Below are positions 8,835 to 19,168 of a DNA stretch of 64,000 nt, piece by piece. Below the pieces are notes generated by a model, which saw only the letters and a list, made by a program, of their open reading frames with translations, was not told where the DNA came from and did no database searches. How positions within the stretch are numbered: the first letter of the stretch is position 1; each line of letters opens with the position of its first letter. Source of the DNA: Psychroflexus sp. ALD_RP9 (lineage in GTDB: Bacteria > Bacteroidota > Bacteroidia > Flavobacteriales > Flavobacteriaceae); contig NZ_CP062973.1 of assembly GCF_017311165.1 (NCBI RefSeq), positions 682,001 to 746,000 of the forward strand, in the 5' to 3' direction. The position numbers and the translations under genes are program-made.

Positions 8835-10943
8835 TTATTCGTTTGAACCTGTTGCCGCTTTAATTACTTCTTGAGAAATATTAGACGGTGTTTCTTGGTA
8901 TTCAGAAAACTCCATTGTAGAAGTTGCTCGACCAGACGATAATGTTCTTAAGGTAGTAACATAACCAAACATTTCTGATAGTGGTACGTCTGCTTTTATA
9001 ACTTTAGCACCTGAACGGTCTGACATGTTATTAACTTGGCCTCTTCTTCTATTTAAGTCACCTACAATATCACCCATATTTTCTTCTGGAGTAACAACTT
9101 CGACTTTCATAATAGGCTCAAGAACAACAGCTCCAGCTTTTTTTGCAGAAGCTTTGTAACCCATTTTCGCTGCTAACTCGAATGATAATTGATCTGAATC
9201 AACTGGGTGGAATGACCCATCTTTCAAAGTAACCTTTAAAGTATCCATTCTAAAACCAGCTAAAGGCCCGTTTTTCATAGCTTCTTCAAAGCCTTTCTGA
9301 ACTGATGGTATAAATTCTTTAGGTATACGACCACCTTTAATTTGATCTACGAACTGTAGACCTGTACCTTCAAAATCGTCATCGACAGGCCCCATTTCGA
9401 ATACAATATCAGCAAATTTACCACGACCACCAGATTGCTTTTTATAAACTTCACGATGTTCAGCAGATTTTGTAACTGCTTCTTTGTATTCAACTTGTGG
9501 TTCACCTTCATTAACTTCAACCTTGAATTCACGTTTTAAACGATCTACTAAGATTTCGATATGAAGCTCTCCCATTCCAGATATAATTGTTTGACCTGAA
9601 GCGTCATCAGTTTTCACTTGAAAAGTAGGATCCTCTTCAGCTAATTTACCTAAAGCAACACCAAGTTTTTCAACATCTGCTTTTGTTTTTGGCTCTACTG
9701 CAATACCAATAACTGGATCTGGGAACGTCATTGATTCAAGAACAATTGGGTGATCTAAATCTGTTAAAGTATCACCAGTTTTAATATCTTTAAAACCAAC
9801 GGCAGCACCTATATCACCAGCTTCAATTTTATCAATTGGTTGTTGTTTATTAGAGTGCATTTGGTACATACGAGAAATACGCTCTTTTTTACCAGAACGA
9901 TTGTTTAAAACATATGAACCAGCATCTAAAGTTCCTGAATATGTTCTAAAGAAAGCTAAACGACCAACAAAAGGATCGGTAGCAATTTTAAATGCAAGCG
10001 CTGAAAATGGAGAATCTACGTTAGGTTTTCTAACCTCTGGCTCTCCAGTAGTAGGGTTTTCACCCTCAATAGCTTCTACATCGATTGGTGAAGGAAGATA
10101 TCTCATCACAGCATCAAGCATTGCTTGTACACCTTTGTTTTTGAAGGCAGAACCACACATCATAGGTATAATAGACATATCTATAGTTGCAGCTCTTAAA
10201 GCAGCGATAATCTCATCTTCAGTGATAGAGCTTTCATCTTCAAAGAATTTCTCCATCAATTCCTCATCATATTCTGCAACTGCCTCAACTAATTCCGCTC
10301 TATATTTATCTACATCCTCCTGTAATTCAGCTGGAATATCAATTTCTTCGTAAGTCATTCCGAAATCCTCTTCATTCCAGATAATAGCCTTCTTAGAAAT
10401 CAAGTCAACTACACCTTTAAAGTCGATTTCATCACCAATAGGAACCTGCAATGGTACCGGATTACCACCTAACATTTCTTTAACTTGCTTACAAACATTA
10501 AAGAAATTTGCTCCCTGACGGTCCATTTTATTAACGAAACCTAACCTTGGTACACGGTATTTATCAGCCTGTCGCCAAACCGTTTCTGATTGTGGCTCAA
10601 CACCATCAACGGCGCTAAATAAAGCAACCACACCATCAAGCACACGCAATGAACGCTCTACTTCAACAGTAAAGTCAACGTGACCAGGTGTATCAATTAT
10701 ATTTACAATATATTCATGATCCCTGTAAGGCCAAGTACAATGAGTTGCAGCCGAAGTAATTGTAATACCACGTTCTTGTTCTTGCTCCATCCAGTCCATA
10801 GTAGCTGCACCATCATGAACTTCTCCTATTTTATGACTAATACCTGTATAATACAAAATACGCTCTGTAGTTGTAGTTTTTCCTGCATCAATATGAGCAG
10901 CGATACCGATATTTCTAGTATATTTTAAATCTCTTTGTGCCAT
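8835..10943 (-). CDS. fusA: Elongation factor G
   Basis: EF-G is the translocase that moves tRNA and mRNA after peptide-bond formation, using GTP, and also recycles ribosomes with RRF. The 702-aa product has all five domains. The G motifs are seen at residues 16-24 (AHIDAGKTT), 84-88 (DTPGH) and 138-141 (NKMD), and domain IV and V follow with the [13 protein letters not shown] C-terminus. It lies 5 bp after rpsG and 9 bp before rpsJ. The full length argues against a divergent paralogue. Confidence 0.98.
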   Translation of the reverse strand: MAQRDLKYTRNIGIAAHIDAGKTTTTERILYYTGISHKIGEVHDGAATMDWMEQEQERGITITSAATHCTWPYRDHEYIVNIIDTPGHVDFTVEVERSLRVLDGVVALFSAVDGVEPQSETVWRQADKYRVPRLGFVNKMDRQGANFFNVCKQVKEMLGGNPVPLQVPIGDEIDFKGVVDLISKKAIIWNEEDFGMTYEEIDIPAELQEDVDKYRAELVEAVAEYDEELMEKFFEDESSITEDEIIAALRAATIDMSIIPMMCGSAFKNKGVQAMLDAVMRYLPSPIDVEAIEGENPTTGEPEVRKPNVDSPFSALAFKIATDPFVGRLAFFRTYSGTLDAGSYVLNNRSGKKERISRMYQMHSNKQQPIDKIEAGDIGAAVGFKDIKTGDTLTDLDHPIVLESMTFPDPVIGIAVEPKTKADVEKLGVALGKLAEEDPTFQVKTDDASGQTIISGMGELHIEILVDRLKREFKVEVNEGEPQVEYKEAVTKSAEHREVYKKQSGGRGKFADIVFEMGPVDDDFEGTGLQFVDQIKGGRIPKEFIPSVQKGFEEAMKNGPLAGFRMDTLKVTLKDGSFHPVDSDQLSFELAAKMGYKASAKKAGAVVLEPIMKVEVVTPEENMGDIVGDLNRRRGQVNNMSDRSGAKVIKADVPLSEMFGYVTTLRTLSSGRATSTMEFSEYQETPSNISQEVIKAATGSNE

Positions 10944-10948
10944 TATTT

Positions 10949-11425
10949 TTAGAATCTAAAATGTGAAAATGCTTTGTTAGCTTCTGCCATCTTATGAGTA
11001 TCAACACGCTTTTTAACCGCTGCACCTTCTTCTTTAGCCGCAGCAAGAATTTCAGCTGCTAATTTAGCAGACATTGTTTTTTCGTTACGCTTTCTCGAAT
11101 ATCCAATTAACCACTTCATGGCAATTGATATTTTTCTATCAGGTCTGATTTGTGAAGGAATTTGAAATGTCGCACCACCAACTCGTCTACTTTTAACTTC
11201 AACGTGTGGCATAACATTTGACAAAGCATCTTTCCAAAGCTCTAAAGCTGTTTTTTCATCATCCTGCTTTTTCTCTTCTACAATATCCATTGCATCATAA
11301 AAAATCTTAAACGCAATTGATTTTTTACCATCCCACATCATCATGTTTACAAATCTAGTAACGAGTTGATCGTTAAACTTTGGATCTGGCAATAATGGTC
11401 TTTTTTTGGCTTGTCTTTTTCTCAT
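10949..11425 (-). CDS. rpsG: 30S ribosomal protein S7
   Basis: S7 nucleates the 30S head and contacts E-site tRNA; in E. coli it autoregulates the str operon. The 158-aa product starts [19 protein letters not shown] and has the S7 segments [19 protein letters not shown] and [11 protein letters not shown], ending [20 protein letters not shown]. Length is usual. It is 16 bp after rpsL and 5 bp before fusA. Confidence 0.98.
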   Translation of the reverse strand: MRKRQAKKRPLLPDPKFNDQLVTRFVNMMMWDGKKSIAFKIFYDAMDIVEEKKQDDEKTALELWKDALSNVMPHVEVKSRRVGGATFQIPSQIRPDRKISIAMKWLIGYSRKRNEKTMSAKLAAEILAAAKEEGAAVKKRVDTHKMAEANKAFSHFRF

Positions 11426-11441
11426 GTCTCTGCTTTAAGAT

Positions 11442-11816
11442 TTATTTTTTTGGACGTTTTGCACCATACTTAGAGCGTCTTTGTAAACGACCTTCTACTC
11501 CAGCTGTATCTAAAGCACCACGAACTATGTGATACCTAACACCTGGCAAATCTTTTACTCTACCGCCTCTAACTAATACTATCGAGTGCTCTTGAAGATT
11601 GTGACCCTCACCTGGAATGTAGGCGTTTACTTCTTTACCATTTGTTAACCTTACCCTAGCCACTTTTCTCATAGCTGAATTTGGTTTTTTAGGGGTAGTT
11701 GTGTAAACACGCGTACAAACTCCACGTCTTTGCGGGCAAGAATCTAAGGCAGCCGATTTACTCTTCTTAGTCATCGAGCGTCTTCCTTGTCTTACTAACT
11801 GTGAAATTGTTGGCAT
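11442..11816 (-). CDS. rpsL: 30S ribosomal protein S12
   Basis: S12 monitors codon-anticodon pairing at the A site. The 124-aa product is first in the operon. The two positions where streptomycin-resistance changes arise are wild type: Lys43 in [10 protein letters not shown] and Lys88 in GGRVKDLPG. The Asp89 neighbour modified by RimO in some bacteria is also present. The start codon is preceded by AATT and by a leader of about 36 nt from a consensus promoter. Confidence 0.98.
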   Translation of the reverse strand: MPTISQLVRQGRRSMTKKSKSAALDSCPQRRGVCTRVYTTTPKKPNSAMRKVARVRLTNGKEVNAYIPGEGHNLQEHSIVLVRGGRVKDLPGVRYHIVRGALDTAGVEGRLQRRSKYGAKRPKK

Positions 11817-11856
11817 AATTTTACTTAAATTATTTATTCTTAATTTTTAAGGTTTG

Positions 11857-11886
11857 CAAATGTATTAAAATATATTTAGCTAACAA
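11857..11886 (-). promoter_or_regulatory. Bacteroidota promoter for rpsL and the ribosomal cluster
   Basis: On the minus strand the -33 TTG (11884-11886) and -7 TACATTTG (11857-11864) are separated by exactly 19 bp, a full match to the Bacteroidota consensus. Transcription should begin near 11852, giving a leader of about 36 nt before the rpsL ATG. It is the only full consensus promoter noticed for the 24-gene cluster. Confidence 0.85.
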
Positions 11887-11930
11887 ATTTTAAATCATTA
11901 ATTTTCAAGCCGAAAGAAACAATCAGCACA

Positions 11931-13511
11931 TTGAAAAGTTTTCTATTTATTCGTATCGTTCTATTGGCATTTCTGCTTCTCTTTGCTTTAAGATCTGAAG
12001 CACAAGAAAGTGTTTTTTTAGATTCAATTTCAGTTGAAATTCAAAAAATTAATTTGATAAAAAATCAGAATAAACGAAATGATAAGAAACAAGCACTTAT
12101 CTTATACTTAAAACAGAATAATTATCCATTTGCAAAAATAGATTCAACAACTAACAAAATTGTCATTGGTGAAAAAATCAAACAAATTATTGCTAAACCA
12201 CATAACGAATCAACAAGAGCAATTTTAGATAATGAAACAATTCAAGCCGAAAGCATAGAGACCTTTAATAGTGAATTAGAAAAACTCAAAAAAAGATTAA
12301 TTGACAAAGGTTATCCATTTGAAAAAATAGCAACGAAATCTATCGAAATCGAAGATCAAATTTTATACATATATATAGTTATAGAAATACGAAACAAAAG
12401 GGTAATTGACGAGGTCATTATTAAAGGCTACCAGAATCTACCAAAAAAACTTATTAAAAAAAGGATTAATAAGACAATAAAAAAGAACAAAAATATAGAG
12501 TTAGGAAAAAACCTAAAATTTATTGAGCAAGAGCTACCTATTAGATTCAGAACTAAAATCAATTATCTATACAAAAAAGATAGCACCAAATTATATATCT
12601 ACACAGACAAAAAACTTGAAAACGAATTTAGCGGAATACTAGGCTTTTCTAACGAAGATGATAATTTCAAAATAAACGGGAACGCAAATCTTAAGCTTCA
12701 AAACCTAATCAACTTAAATGAGAAACTTCAACTTCAATACAACAATACTAATTCTGACCAAGAAATTATCAACCTACATCTAGAACTCCCTTTTTTATTT
12801 AAAAGCCCGATTAAAAGCGAAACAAAATTTCACATATTTAATCAAGATAGCACGTTTAGCAACACAACATTTGAGCAGAATTTAGACTACATATTTAATA
12901 AAAACATACAACTAGGACTACTTTACAATTCAGAAACATCAAACAACACTATCAACTCAAACGAAGATTTCAGCTATAACGGAATCGGGCTAACATCGCA
13001 AATTAGTTTTGAGAATTATGGAACTCTCAACTTAAGAATGCAAACTGGAGAACGAAAATCGGAAATACGAAAAACTAGAAGCAGAATTGAACTGGCTTAC
13101 AACAATACATTTTTGCTCAACAAAATATATTCAACTGAAGTTTATATAAACTTTTCAGAGACTTACACAGATAGCTTTTTTGAAAGCGAGGTCTTTAGAA
13201 TTGGAGGAATACAAAATTTAAGAGGCTTTTTAGAAAACAGCATTGTTGCAACTCAGTATTCGTTGGTCAAAATTAACCACAATTTCAAACTAACTGAAGA
13301 ACTTACAACGTTAGCAACAACAGACTTTGGTCAAGTTGAAAACAGTTACAATTCTATAAATTCGCAGTATTTTTACAGCTTTGGTTTCGGTTTAAACCTC
13401 AAACGATCAAATTCGAATTTGAAAATAATCCTAGCTAATGGATTTTCAAATAGGCAAAATTTTGATGCTCAGGATACGAAAATCCATATTGTTTTGAGCA
13501 GTTATTTTTAA
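11931..13511 (+). CDS. Omp85/BamA-TamA family outer-membrane protein
   Basis: The 526-aa product looks like a compact Omp85-superfamily protein, a family that inserts or translocates proteins across the outer membrane. A signal peptide (hydrophobic residues about 4-22, then SEAQ) starts directly at the TTG start codon, which supports that start. Residues about 140-215 read as a POTRA-like domain (RVIDEVIIKGYQNLPKKLIKK), followed by a C-terminal beta-barrel. The barrel has the diagnostic RGF motif (FRIGGIQNLRGFLENS, near residue 425) and ends in Phe (HIVLSSYF), as barrel substrates of BAM do. It is much shorter than BamA and has no lpxD, skp or tamB neighbour, so it is an accessory member of unknown substrate. 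It is divergent from the rpsL promoter and unusually rich in Lys and Asn. Confidence 0.75.
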   Translation: MKSFLFIRIVLLAFLLLFALRSEAQESVFLDSISVEIQKINLIKNQNKRNDKKQALILYLKQNNYPFAKIDSTTNKIVIGEKIKQIIAKPHNESTRAILDNETIQAESIETFNSELEKLKKRLIDKGYPFEKIATKSIEIEDQILYIYIVIEIRNKRVIDEVIIKGYQNLPKKLIKKRINKTIKKNKNIELGKNLKFIEQELPIRFRTKINYLYKKDSTKLYIYTDKKLENEFSGILGFSNEDDNFKINGNANLKLQNLINLNEKLQLQYNNTNSDQEIINLHLELPFLFKSPIKSETKFHIFNQDSTFSNTTFEQNLDYIFNKNIQLGLLYNSETSNNTINSNEDFSYNGIGLTSQISFENYGTLNLRMQTGERKSEIRKTRSRIELAYNNTFLLNKIYSTEVYINFSETYTDSFFESEVFRIGGIQNLRGFLENSIVATQYSLVKINHNFKLTEELTTLATTDFGQVENSYNSINSQYFYSFGFGLNLKRSNSNLKIILANGFSNRQNFDAQDTKIHIVLSSYF

Positions 13512-13571
13512 TTTCAGCATAAAATATGTTAAGATTTAACACCGTTAATTTTAAATTAATGTAAAAAATTG

Positions 13572-13602
13572 TTGTACAATTAAGTATTTATTTACATTTT
13601 TG
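13572..13602 (+). promoter_or_regulatory. Probable promoter of the susC-susD operon
   Basis: TTG at 13572-13574, an 18-bp spacer, then TACATTTTTG at 13593-13602. This resembles the Bacteroidota TAnnTTTG -7 element with two extra T. Transcription would begin near 13607, about 25 nt before the susC ATG at 13632. Confidence 0.55.
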
Positions 13603-13631
13603 GCATTGGCTAATTCAAATAAATTAATAAA

Positions 13632-16600
13632 ATGAAAACAAAATTTAGTGGATTTCTGACACTTTTACTAGTGTTAGCAGTGCAAATTGGTTTTGCACAA
13701 ACTAAAACAGTGACAGGTAATGTTACTGATGCAGACGGTTTACCACTTCCCGGGGTAAACATCCTTGTTAAAGGCACAAACACGGGAACACAGTCTGACT
13801 TTGATGGTAAATACTCTATTAAAGTATCAGCTGACCAAACTCTTGTATTTAAATACTTAGGATTTAAAACACAAGAAATTCCAGTTGGAAGCAAATCAAC
13901 CGTTAATGTAAGTATGGTTGTAGATGCTGCTGAATTAAGTGAGGTAGTTGTTACAGGTTATTCTACAACAACCAAAACTAAATCTACAGTCGCCTCTCAA
14001 ACAATTTCAGCTAAAACTATTGAAAATAGACCTAATGCATCATTTGTACAGACTTTATCTGGACAAGTTGCCGGTTTGAATATTACAACTGCTTCAGGAC
14101 AACCTGGTGCTAATTCAACTGTAAATCTTCGTGGTGTATCTTCTATTAACGGTAATACTGAGCCGCTATTCATTATCGATGGAGCTCCTGTTGACGAAGA
14201 TAACTTTAGAAGTTTAAACCCACAGGACATTGCAAACATCACTGTCCTAAAGGATGCTGGTGCTACAGCAATTTATGGTAACAGAGGTGCTAATGGTGTT
14301 ATTATCATTGAAACAAGAACTGGAGATTATAACTCAGATCTTAAAATCAATTATACAGGTATCATGAGTTTTAATAACTTACAAGATAACGACTATGATT
14401 TAATGAGTTCACCAGAACAGCTTAGACTAGAACGTCTTTACGGCAATGGTAGAGGTGTTGGCCTTACAGACGAAGAGATTAACAATACTGAAACATTTGA
14501 TTGGGCAGACTTCTTCTTTGATGCTGGACTATCAGAAAATCATACCTTAAGTTTATCTAGTGGTAGCGCCAATGCAACACAGTTTACTTCTTTTGGTTTA
14601 AACGAAACAGACGGTATATTACAGAATTCTGATTTAAAACGTTTTAATGTAAGAAACAATATATCGGGACGTTCTAAAAATGAAAAATTTAAGTATAGTA
14701 CAAATTTTTCTTTAAACTATTCAGAGTCTAACGAGCCAAACGAAATTGGTAGTGGTGCGATTAACAGAAACTACATTTTAGGAGCTTACCAGGGTGTGCC
14801 TTATGTAACACCAGATGACTACATTGATGGTGCTGACTTAGTATCTCAGGGTACGCCATTCTTCAACACTCCACTTTACTTATTAGACCGACTAAGAACT
14901 TACAATAGAAAAGAAGAAGAGGTTAAAATAATTGGTAGTGTTACAGCTAGTTATGATATCACAGATGATTTAACTTTCAGATCAGTAAGTTCTATGGACT
15001 ATCAAAATGAAATTTTATTAAGATCTGAAGGTCCTGAATCTTTTAACGCAATTTTATTTGCACAAGATGGTAATGAGACACCTGGTTTTCAAACACAAAG
15101 CTCACGCCGTGTATTTACATTTAACCAGTTAACTTCTTTAAATTACTCTAAAACTTTTGGCAAACACACAATTGATGGTGGACTATATACAGAGTATTTT
15201 AAAGCTCACTTAAGAAGTTTTGGATACTTTGCAGAAGGTTTAAATCCTAAAACCTTTACTCCTGGAGATGGTGCAGGACTTGTAGGAGATAATTCAGCTA
15301 ATGATTTCTTCGTAGACGATGGTTTTGCAACTGTTAGAAACGCTGGTTTGTTCTCTTACTTTGCTAATGCTAACTACGACTACGACGAAACTTATGGTTT
15401 AGGTGCTACAATTAGACGTGATGCGTCTTACCGTTTTACTGGTGACAATACATGGGCAACCTTTTTCTCTGTATCAGGACGTTGGAACATCAATAACGAA
15501 GATTTTATGGATGGTGTTGACTTTGTAGACGTTTTGAAACTTAGAGCTTCTTATGGTACTGCTGGTAACCAAAGAATCTCAGGTGCAACTTATTTCAGTG
15601 TACCAGACTTATATAGAGAATTATACGCTACTGGAAATGGTTATGCAGGTCAACAATCTGTTTTCTTAGGACAGTTACCTAACCCTTTTGTTCAGTGGGA
15701 AACTGTTGCAACAGCAAACTTAGGGGTTGATTTCGAATTATTTGACTCTAAATTAAGAGGACAAATAGATGTGTATCAGCGTGAAACTACAGATTTATTC
15801 CAAAATATTCCAATTTCAGCAATCCAAGGTACAACAGGTATCAACTCAAATACAGGTAGCTTATTTAACCGTGGTGTTGATGTTAACCTTAATTATGACT
15901 TAATTAGAAATCCTGGTGATGGCTTAAACTTAACTTTAAATTTTGTTGGTAACTACAACAAAACTGAATTACAAGATTTACCAAGCGAGGATGGTGAGAT
16001 TATTGGAATTGGTCGTAACGGTGGACAGTTAGGTGAATATTATGAAGTTAGATACGCAGGTGTTAATCCAGCTAATGGAAATTTACTATATTATACTGCA
16101 GATGGTAATTTAACTGAAGAGCCAAATGCAGATACTGACCGTGTATGGTTAGACAAAAACATAATTCCATTAGCAAATGGTAGTTTTGGATTTAATGTTG
16201 ACTATAAAGGTTTCTTTTTACAAACACAGTTTAACTATGTATTAGGTGTAGATCGTTTTGACTTTGATTTATCTGGATTCCAAGACCCAACAAGTATTGG
16301 TCAGTTTAGATCTTCAAGAGATTTACAACGCGCTTGGACACCTGACAATAGAGTTACTGATATCCCAAGACTACGTGCAGAGAATTTAACTTTATTAGGT
16401 GCTGATGAGTCGACAAGATTCATAAGACAGTCAGATTTCTTGAGATTAAGATTTGCTAGTTTTGGATATTCTATACCTAAAGATGTGTTAGAGAAAACAA
16501 ATACAGGCATCTCTAATGTAAGACTATTTGTAAATGGTGAAAATTTATTTACATTGAGTGAATGGAGAGGATTTGATGCTGAAGCACAAAGCAACACTGG

Positions 16601-16655
16601 TAGGCTATATCCTACACCAAGAACAGTATCATTAGGATTTGAAATTGGATTTTAA
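13632..16655 (+). CDS. SusC/RagA family TonB-linked outer-membrane receptor
   Basis: A TonB-dependent channel that imports oligomers captured by its SusD partner, powered by TonB-ExbB-ExbD. The 1007-aa product has a signal peptide (residues 1-22, ending GFAQ) and a CarboxypepD_reg-like domain (about 25-100, VTGNVTDADGLPLPGVNILV). The SusC-type TonB box region follows (ELSEVVVTGYS, about 103-113), then a plug (PLFIIDGAPVD, GATAIYGNRGANGVIIIETR) and a 22-strand barrel ending in Phe (LGFEIGF). SusD follows 11 bp later. The substrate is not evident: no glycoside hydrolase is nearby, but a secreted subtilase is, so peptide uptake of the RagAB kind is possible (inference). Confidence 0.95.
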   Translation: MKTKFSGFLTLLLVLAVQIGFAQTKTVTGNVTDADGLPLPGVNILVKGTNTGTQSDFDGKYSIKVSADQTLVFKYLGFKTQEIPVGSKSTVNVSMVVDAAELSEVVVTGYSTTTKTKSTVASQTISAKTIENRPNASFVQTLSGQVAGLNITTASGQPGANSTVNLRGVSSINGNTEPLFIIDGAPVDEDNFRSLNPQDIANITVLKDAGATAIYGNRGANGVIIIETRTGDYNSDLKINYTGIMSFNNLQDNDYDLMSSPEQLRLERLYGNGRGVGLTDEEINNTETFDWADFFFDAGLSENHTLSLSSGSANATQFTSFGLNETDGILQNSDLKRFNVRNNISGRSKNEKFKYSTNFSLNYSESNEPNEIGSGAINRNYILGAYQGVPYVTPDDYIDGADLVSQGTPFFNTPLYLLDRLRTYNRKEEEVKIIGSVTASYDITDDLTFRSVSSMDYQNEILLRSEGPESFNAILFAQDGNETPGFQTQSSRRVFTFNQLTSLNYSKTFGKHTIDGGLYTEYFKAHLRSFGYFAEGLNPKTFTPGDGAGLVGDNSANDFFVDDGFATVRNAGLFSYFANANYDYDETYGLGATIRRDASYRFTGDNTWATFFSVSGRWNINNEDFMDGVDFVDVLKLRASYGTAGNQRISGATYFSVPDLYRELYATGNGYAGQQSVFLGQLPNPFVQWETVATANLGVDFELFDSKLRGQIDVYQRETTDLFQNIPISAIQGTTGINSNTGSLFNRGVDVNLNYDLIRNPGDGLNLTLNFVGNYNKTELQDLPSEDGEIIGIGRNGGQLGEYYEVRYAGVNPANGNLLYYTADGNLTEEPNADTDRVWLDKNIIPLANGSFGFNVDYKGFFLQTQFNYVLGVDRFDFDLSGFQDPTSIGQFRSSRDLQRAWTPDNRVTDIPRLRAENLTLLGADESTRFIRQSDFLRLRFASFGYSIPKDVLEKTNTGISNVRLFVNGENLFTLSEWRGFDAEAQSNTGRLYPTPRTVSLGFEIGF

Positions 16656-16666
16656 AAAATAGTATA

Positions 16667-18208
16667 ATGAAAAACATAATCAAACAATTATCGTTTATCG
16701 CTCTTGTAGCTGTATTTTTTACCAGCTGTGAGGATGCATACGAAATAGACCAAGTTGGAAGACTTGAAGAAGAGAATGGATTCGAAAGTATAGGTGATCT
16801 TGCACAAGGTTTATCTGGAGTTTATAACCGCTTAGACCTGACACCTAATATTACCTTTAATGCTAACTTTACAGATGAAGTATCGATAGGCTTAGATAAC
16901 GGTGGCCAAGGTTTAGCGCTATATGCATTTAACCTTAATGCAGGTAGTACAGCAAGCTCAAACTTCTGGGTACGTAACTACTCTGTGATCAATGCTGCTA
17001 ACCGAGTATTAAGAGCATCTGATAATATCGAATTTGACCAAGATGATCCTGCTGCTTTAGCAGAGTTTAATAACATTTTAGCGCATACGCGTTTCATAAG
17101 AGCTTACGCACACTTTGAATTATTGACATATTATTCACCAGATATGACTGATGATAATGCATTAAGTGCAATCATCGTAGATTTTGTACCTGATGATATT
17201 TTTCAAGTGATTTCAGTAAGAAATACGAATGCTGAAGTATATAACTTTATTGAACAAGATATTCAATTCGCTTTAGATAACATCACTGGAAACGCACTTC
17301 CAAATGTAAATCCAATAGCTGCTTTAAGTGAAGAAGCAATTCATGCCTTTAGAGCTAGAATGTATACCTACAAAGAAGATTATACTACAGCTAGAGATGT
17401 ATTAGAAAATGATCTTGGTATTAATGCTGCTGATGCAGGTGCAAACTTAGCAACAGCACTAGAATATCCTGATGTATTTACTGATGCAAGTAATGCTGGT
17501 GTAATCTGGAAATTAGAGCGAACCATTGGTGATACCTATGACGCACAAGGCGCTACAGGATCTGTTAATGCTGGTGGTTGGGCCGGTGCTTCATTTGCCT
17601 TTATTAATCCAACATTAGACGGTTCACCATATTTAGAAATGGACAGAAAACTTTTTGATGAGCTTGAAGAAATTGGTGGTGTTAGAATAGATGTTAATGT
17701 TAACCCAACATCAATCATTGCTGATGATGTTTCGCCAAGTACTCCAAGATCACAAGACGTTATTGCAATTAACAAATACCCAGGTTCAGAAGGACAACCA
17801 CTAATGAACGACCTTAAAGTGTACAGATGGGCAGAAATGTATTTATTATTGGCTGAAGTTGAGGCTAGTGTAGACAACTTTAATGAGGTTGCAACTATTT
17901 TAAATAATATTAGAACAAATAGACAAGCGGTAGCTAATGTTTCAGTAGGTAACACTGAGGATGCTTTTGCTGCAATTTTACGTGAAAGACGTGTAGAATT
18001 AGCTTTTGAAGGTCATCGATACGTAGATATTAAACGTCTAGGTGAAAAAGCTAATGTGAACATTGAGAGAGGAGAATCAGACTGTGTGCCATTCGGCGGA
18101 GTTTGTACACTTGAATCAAGTGACTATAGATTTAACTCATTACCAATTCCGATTGTTGAGTTTAATGCTAATCCTGATTTAAGACAGCAACAAAATCCTG
18201 GATACTAA
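16667..18208 (+). CDS. SusD/RagB family substrate-binding lipoprotein
   Basis: Surface lipoprotein that closes over SusC as a lid and captures the substrate. The 513-aa product has a lipoprotein signal peptide with lipobox FTSC (lipidated Cys21), followed by Glu-Asp, which resembles the acidic lipoprotein-export signal of Bacteroidota. The SusD fold is shown by the TPR-like helices (HTRFIRAYAHFELLTYY, about 144-160). The RagB/SusD C-terminal domain is also seen (LAEVEASVDNFNEV...LNNIRTNRQA, then ILRERRVELAFEGHRYVDIKR). It is 11 bp after susC and shares its operon. Confidence 0.95.
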   Translation: MKNIIKQLSFIALVAVFFTSCEDAYEIDQVGRLEEENGFESIGDLAQGLSGVYNRLDLTPNITFNANFTDEVSIGLDNGGQGLALYAFNLNAGSTASSNFWVRNYSVINAANRVLRASDNIEFDQDDPAALAEFNNILAHTRFIRAYAHFELLTYYSPDMTDDNALSAIIVDFVPDDIFQVISVRNTNAEVYNFIEQDIQFALDNITGNALPNVNPIAALSEEAIHAFRARMYTYKEDYTTARDVLENDLGINAADAGANLATALEYPDVFTDASNAGVIWKLERTIGDTYDAQGATGSVNAGGWAGASFAFINPTLDGSPYLEMDRKLFDELEEIGGVRIDVNVNPTSIIADDVSPSTPRSQDVIAINKYPGSEGQPLMNDLKVYRWAEMYLLLAEVEASVDNFNEVATILNNIRTNRQAVANVSVGNTEDAFAAILRERRVELAFEGHRYVDIKRLGEKANVNIERGESDCVPFGGVCTLESSDYRFNSLPIPIVEFNANPDLRQQQNPGY

Positions 18209-18227
18209 TCACATAAATAAGATAAAA

Positions 18228-19091
18228 ATGAAAAATATATTAAAAATAGCAAGCATTCTGGTTCTTGCAATCACAATGATAAGTTGTGAAGAAGATTTAA
18301 TTATCTTCGATAACCAGGGTGGTCAAACCATTTATCAGTTTGACTTAGAAGGTACAACCTTTGAATTACCAAGAGATAACGCGACCTTTGAGTTTGAAGG
18401 TAATATTGATGTGCCAATATCATCAACAACACTTTCAAACGTAGATCGTACTATTACAGTTGAATTGGTAGAAGATTCAACTCAGATAGAAGATTTAAGC
18501 CTTATAACATTTAATGAAAATGTTGTTATACCAGCTGGAGAATACTCAGGAGATATGAGTGTAACAATTCAAGGTGAAGAAGGTGTAGATCTTGATTTAT
18601 TTGAAACTTACCAAATAGCCTTTAAGATAATTGCTACTGAAGGTGGTAACAACGCCGTTGTTGAAGACCGTGTGCAATTTTTAAATGCTCAAATAGTATG
18701 TCCTGTAGACGAAACTTTTTTCACAGGGGATTACCAAATAACTCAATTAGCTGGTTTTAATGCCTTCGAACCATTTTTATATGATGGTCAAACAACAACA
18801 ATTGAAGCAAATGGCCTAACACGAACATTTGAAATAGATTATTTAGGTTTTCCATGGACATTTAATGTTAGATTAAATTGCGACTTATTAGAAGTTTCTG
18901 GTGCACCAAGTAGTGGCGGTAACGTTGGCTGCGGTGGTGGTGGTATCACCCAAGGTACGCCAGCAACACCAGCCCAATACGATGTAACTATGGGTGATGA
19001 TTCAATTATTTTAACATTAGTAGATTTTCAAACTGATGGCGGTTGTGGTGTAGCTCCAACACCGATAACAATTCAATTGGATAAAATATAG
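18228..19091 (+). CDS. Surface lipoprotein of the SusCD operon (SusE/F-like position)
   Basis: A 287-aa lipoprotein with lipobox MISC (Cys20) followed by Glu-Glu-Asp, a likely surface-export signal. The rest is acidic and strand-rich: residues about 30-150 resemble the adhesin-like N-terminal domain found in third genes of SusCD operons (ITVELVEDSTQ, VVIPAGEYSGDMSVTIQ). The C-terminal half has several Cys and a Gly-rich stretch (GCGGGGI). It starts 19 bp after susD and ends 25 bp before a terminator, so it is the last gene of the operon. No enzymatic motif was recognised; an auxiliary substrate-binding role is inferred from position. Confidence 0.7.
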   Translation: MKNILKIASILVLAITMISCEEDLIIFDNQGGQTIYQFDLEGTTFELPRDNATFEFEGNIDVPISSTTLSNVDRTITVELVEDSTQIEDLSLITFNENVVIPAGEYSGDMSVTIQGEEGVDLDLFETYQIAFKIIATEGGNNAVVEDRVQFLNAQIVCPVDETFFTGDYQITQLAGFNAFEPFLYDGQTTTIEANGLTRTFEIDYLGFPWTFNVRLNCDLLEVSGAPSSGGNVGCGGGGITQGTPATPAQYDVTMGDDSIILTLVDFQTDGGCGVAPTPITIQLDKI

Positions 19092-19115
19092 TTAATTAAC
19101 AATTATTATATTGAT

Positions 19116-19149
19116 AATATGGCTACAGTTTTTAAATTGTAGCCATATT
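19116..19149 (+). terminator. Terminator after the susCD operon
   Basis: A 12-bp perfect stem (19116-19127 AATATGGCTACA with 19138-19149 TGTAGCCATATT) with a 10-nt loop, followed by TTATTTT. It closes the SusC-SusD-lipoprotein unit 20 bp before the subtilase gene. Confidence 0.85.
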
Positions 19150-19168
19150 TTATTTTAAAGATTTTTTT

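Noticed and set aside
9901..10353. Plus-strand open frame of about 150 codons antisense to fusA
   Set aside because: It lies inside a fully supported EF-G gene, has no homology, and is expected from the codon bias of the opposite strand.
13610..13894. Minus-strand open frame overlapping the start of susC
   Set aside because: It is antisense to a clear signal peptide and CarboxypepD domain and resembles no protein.
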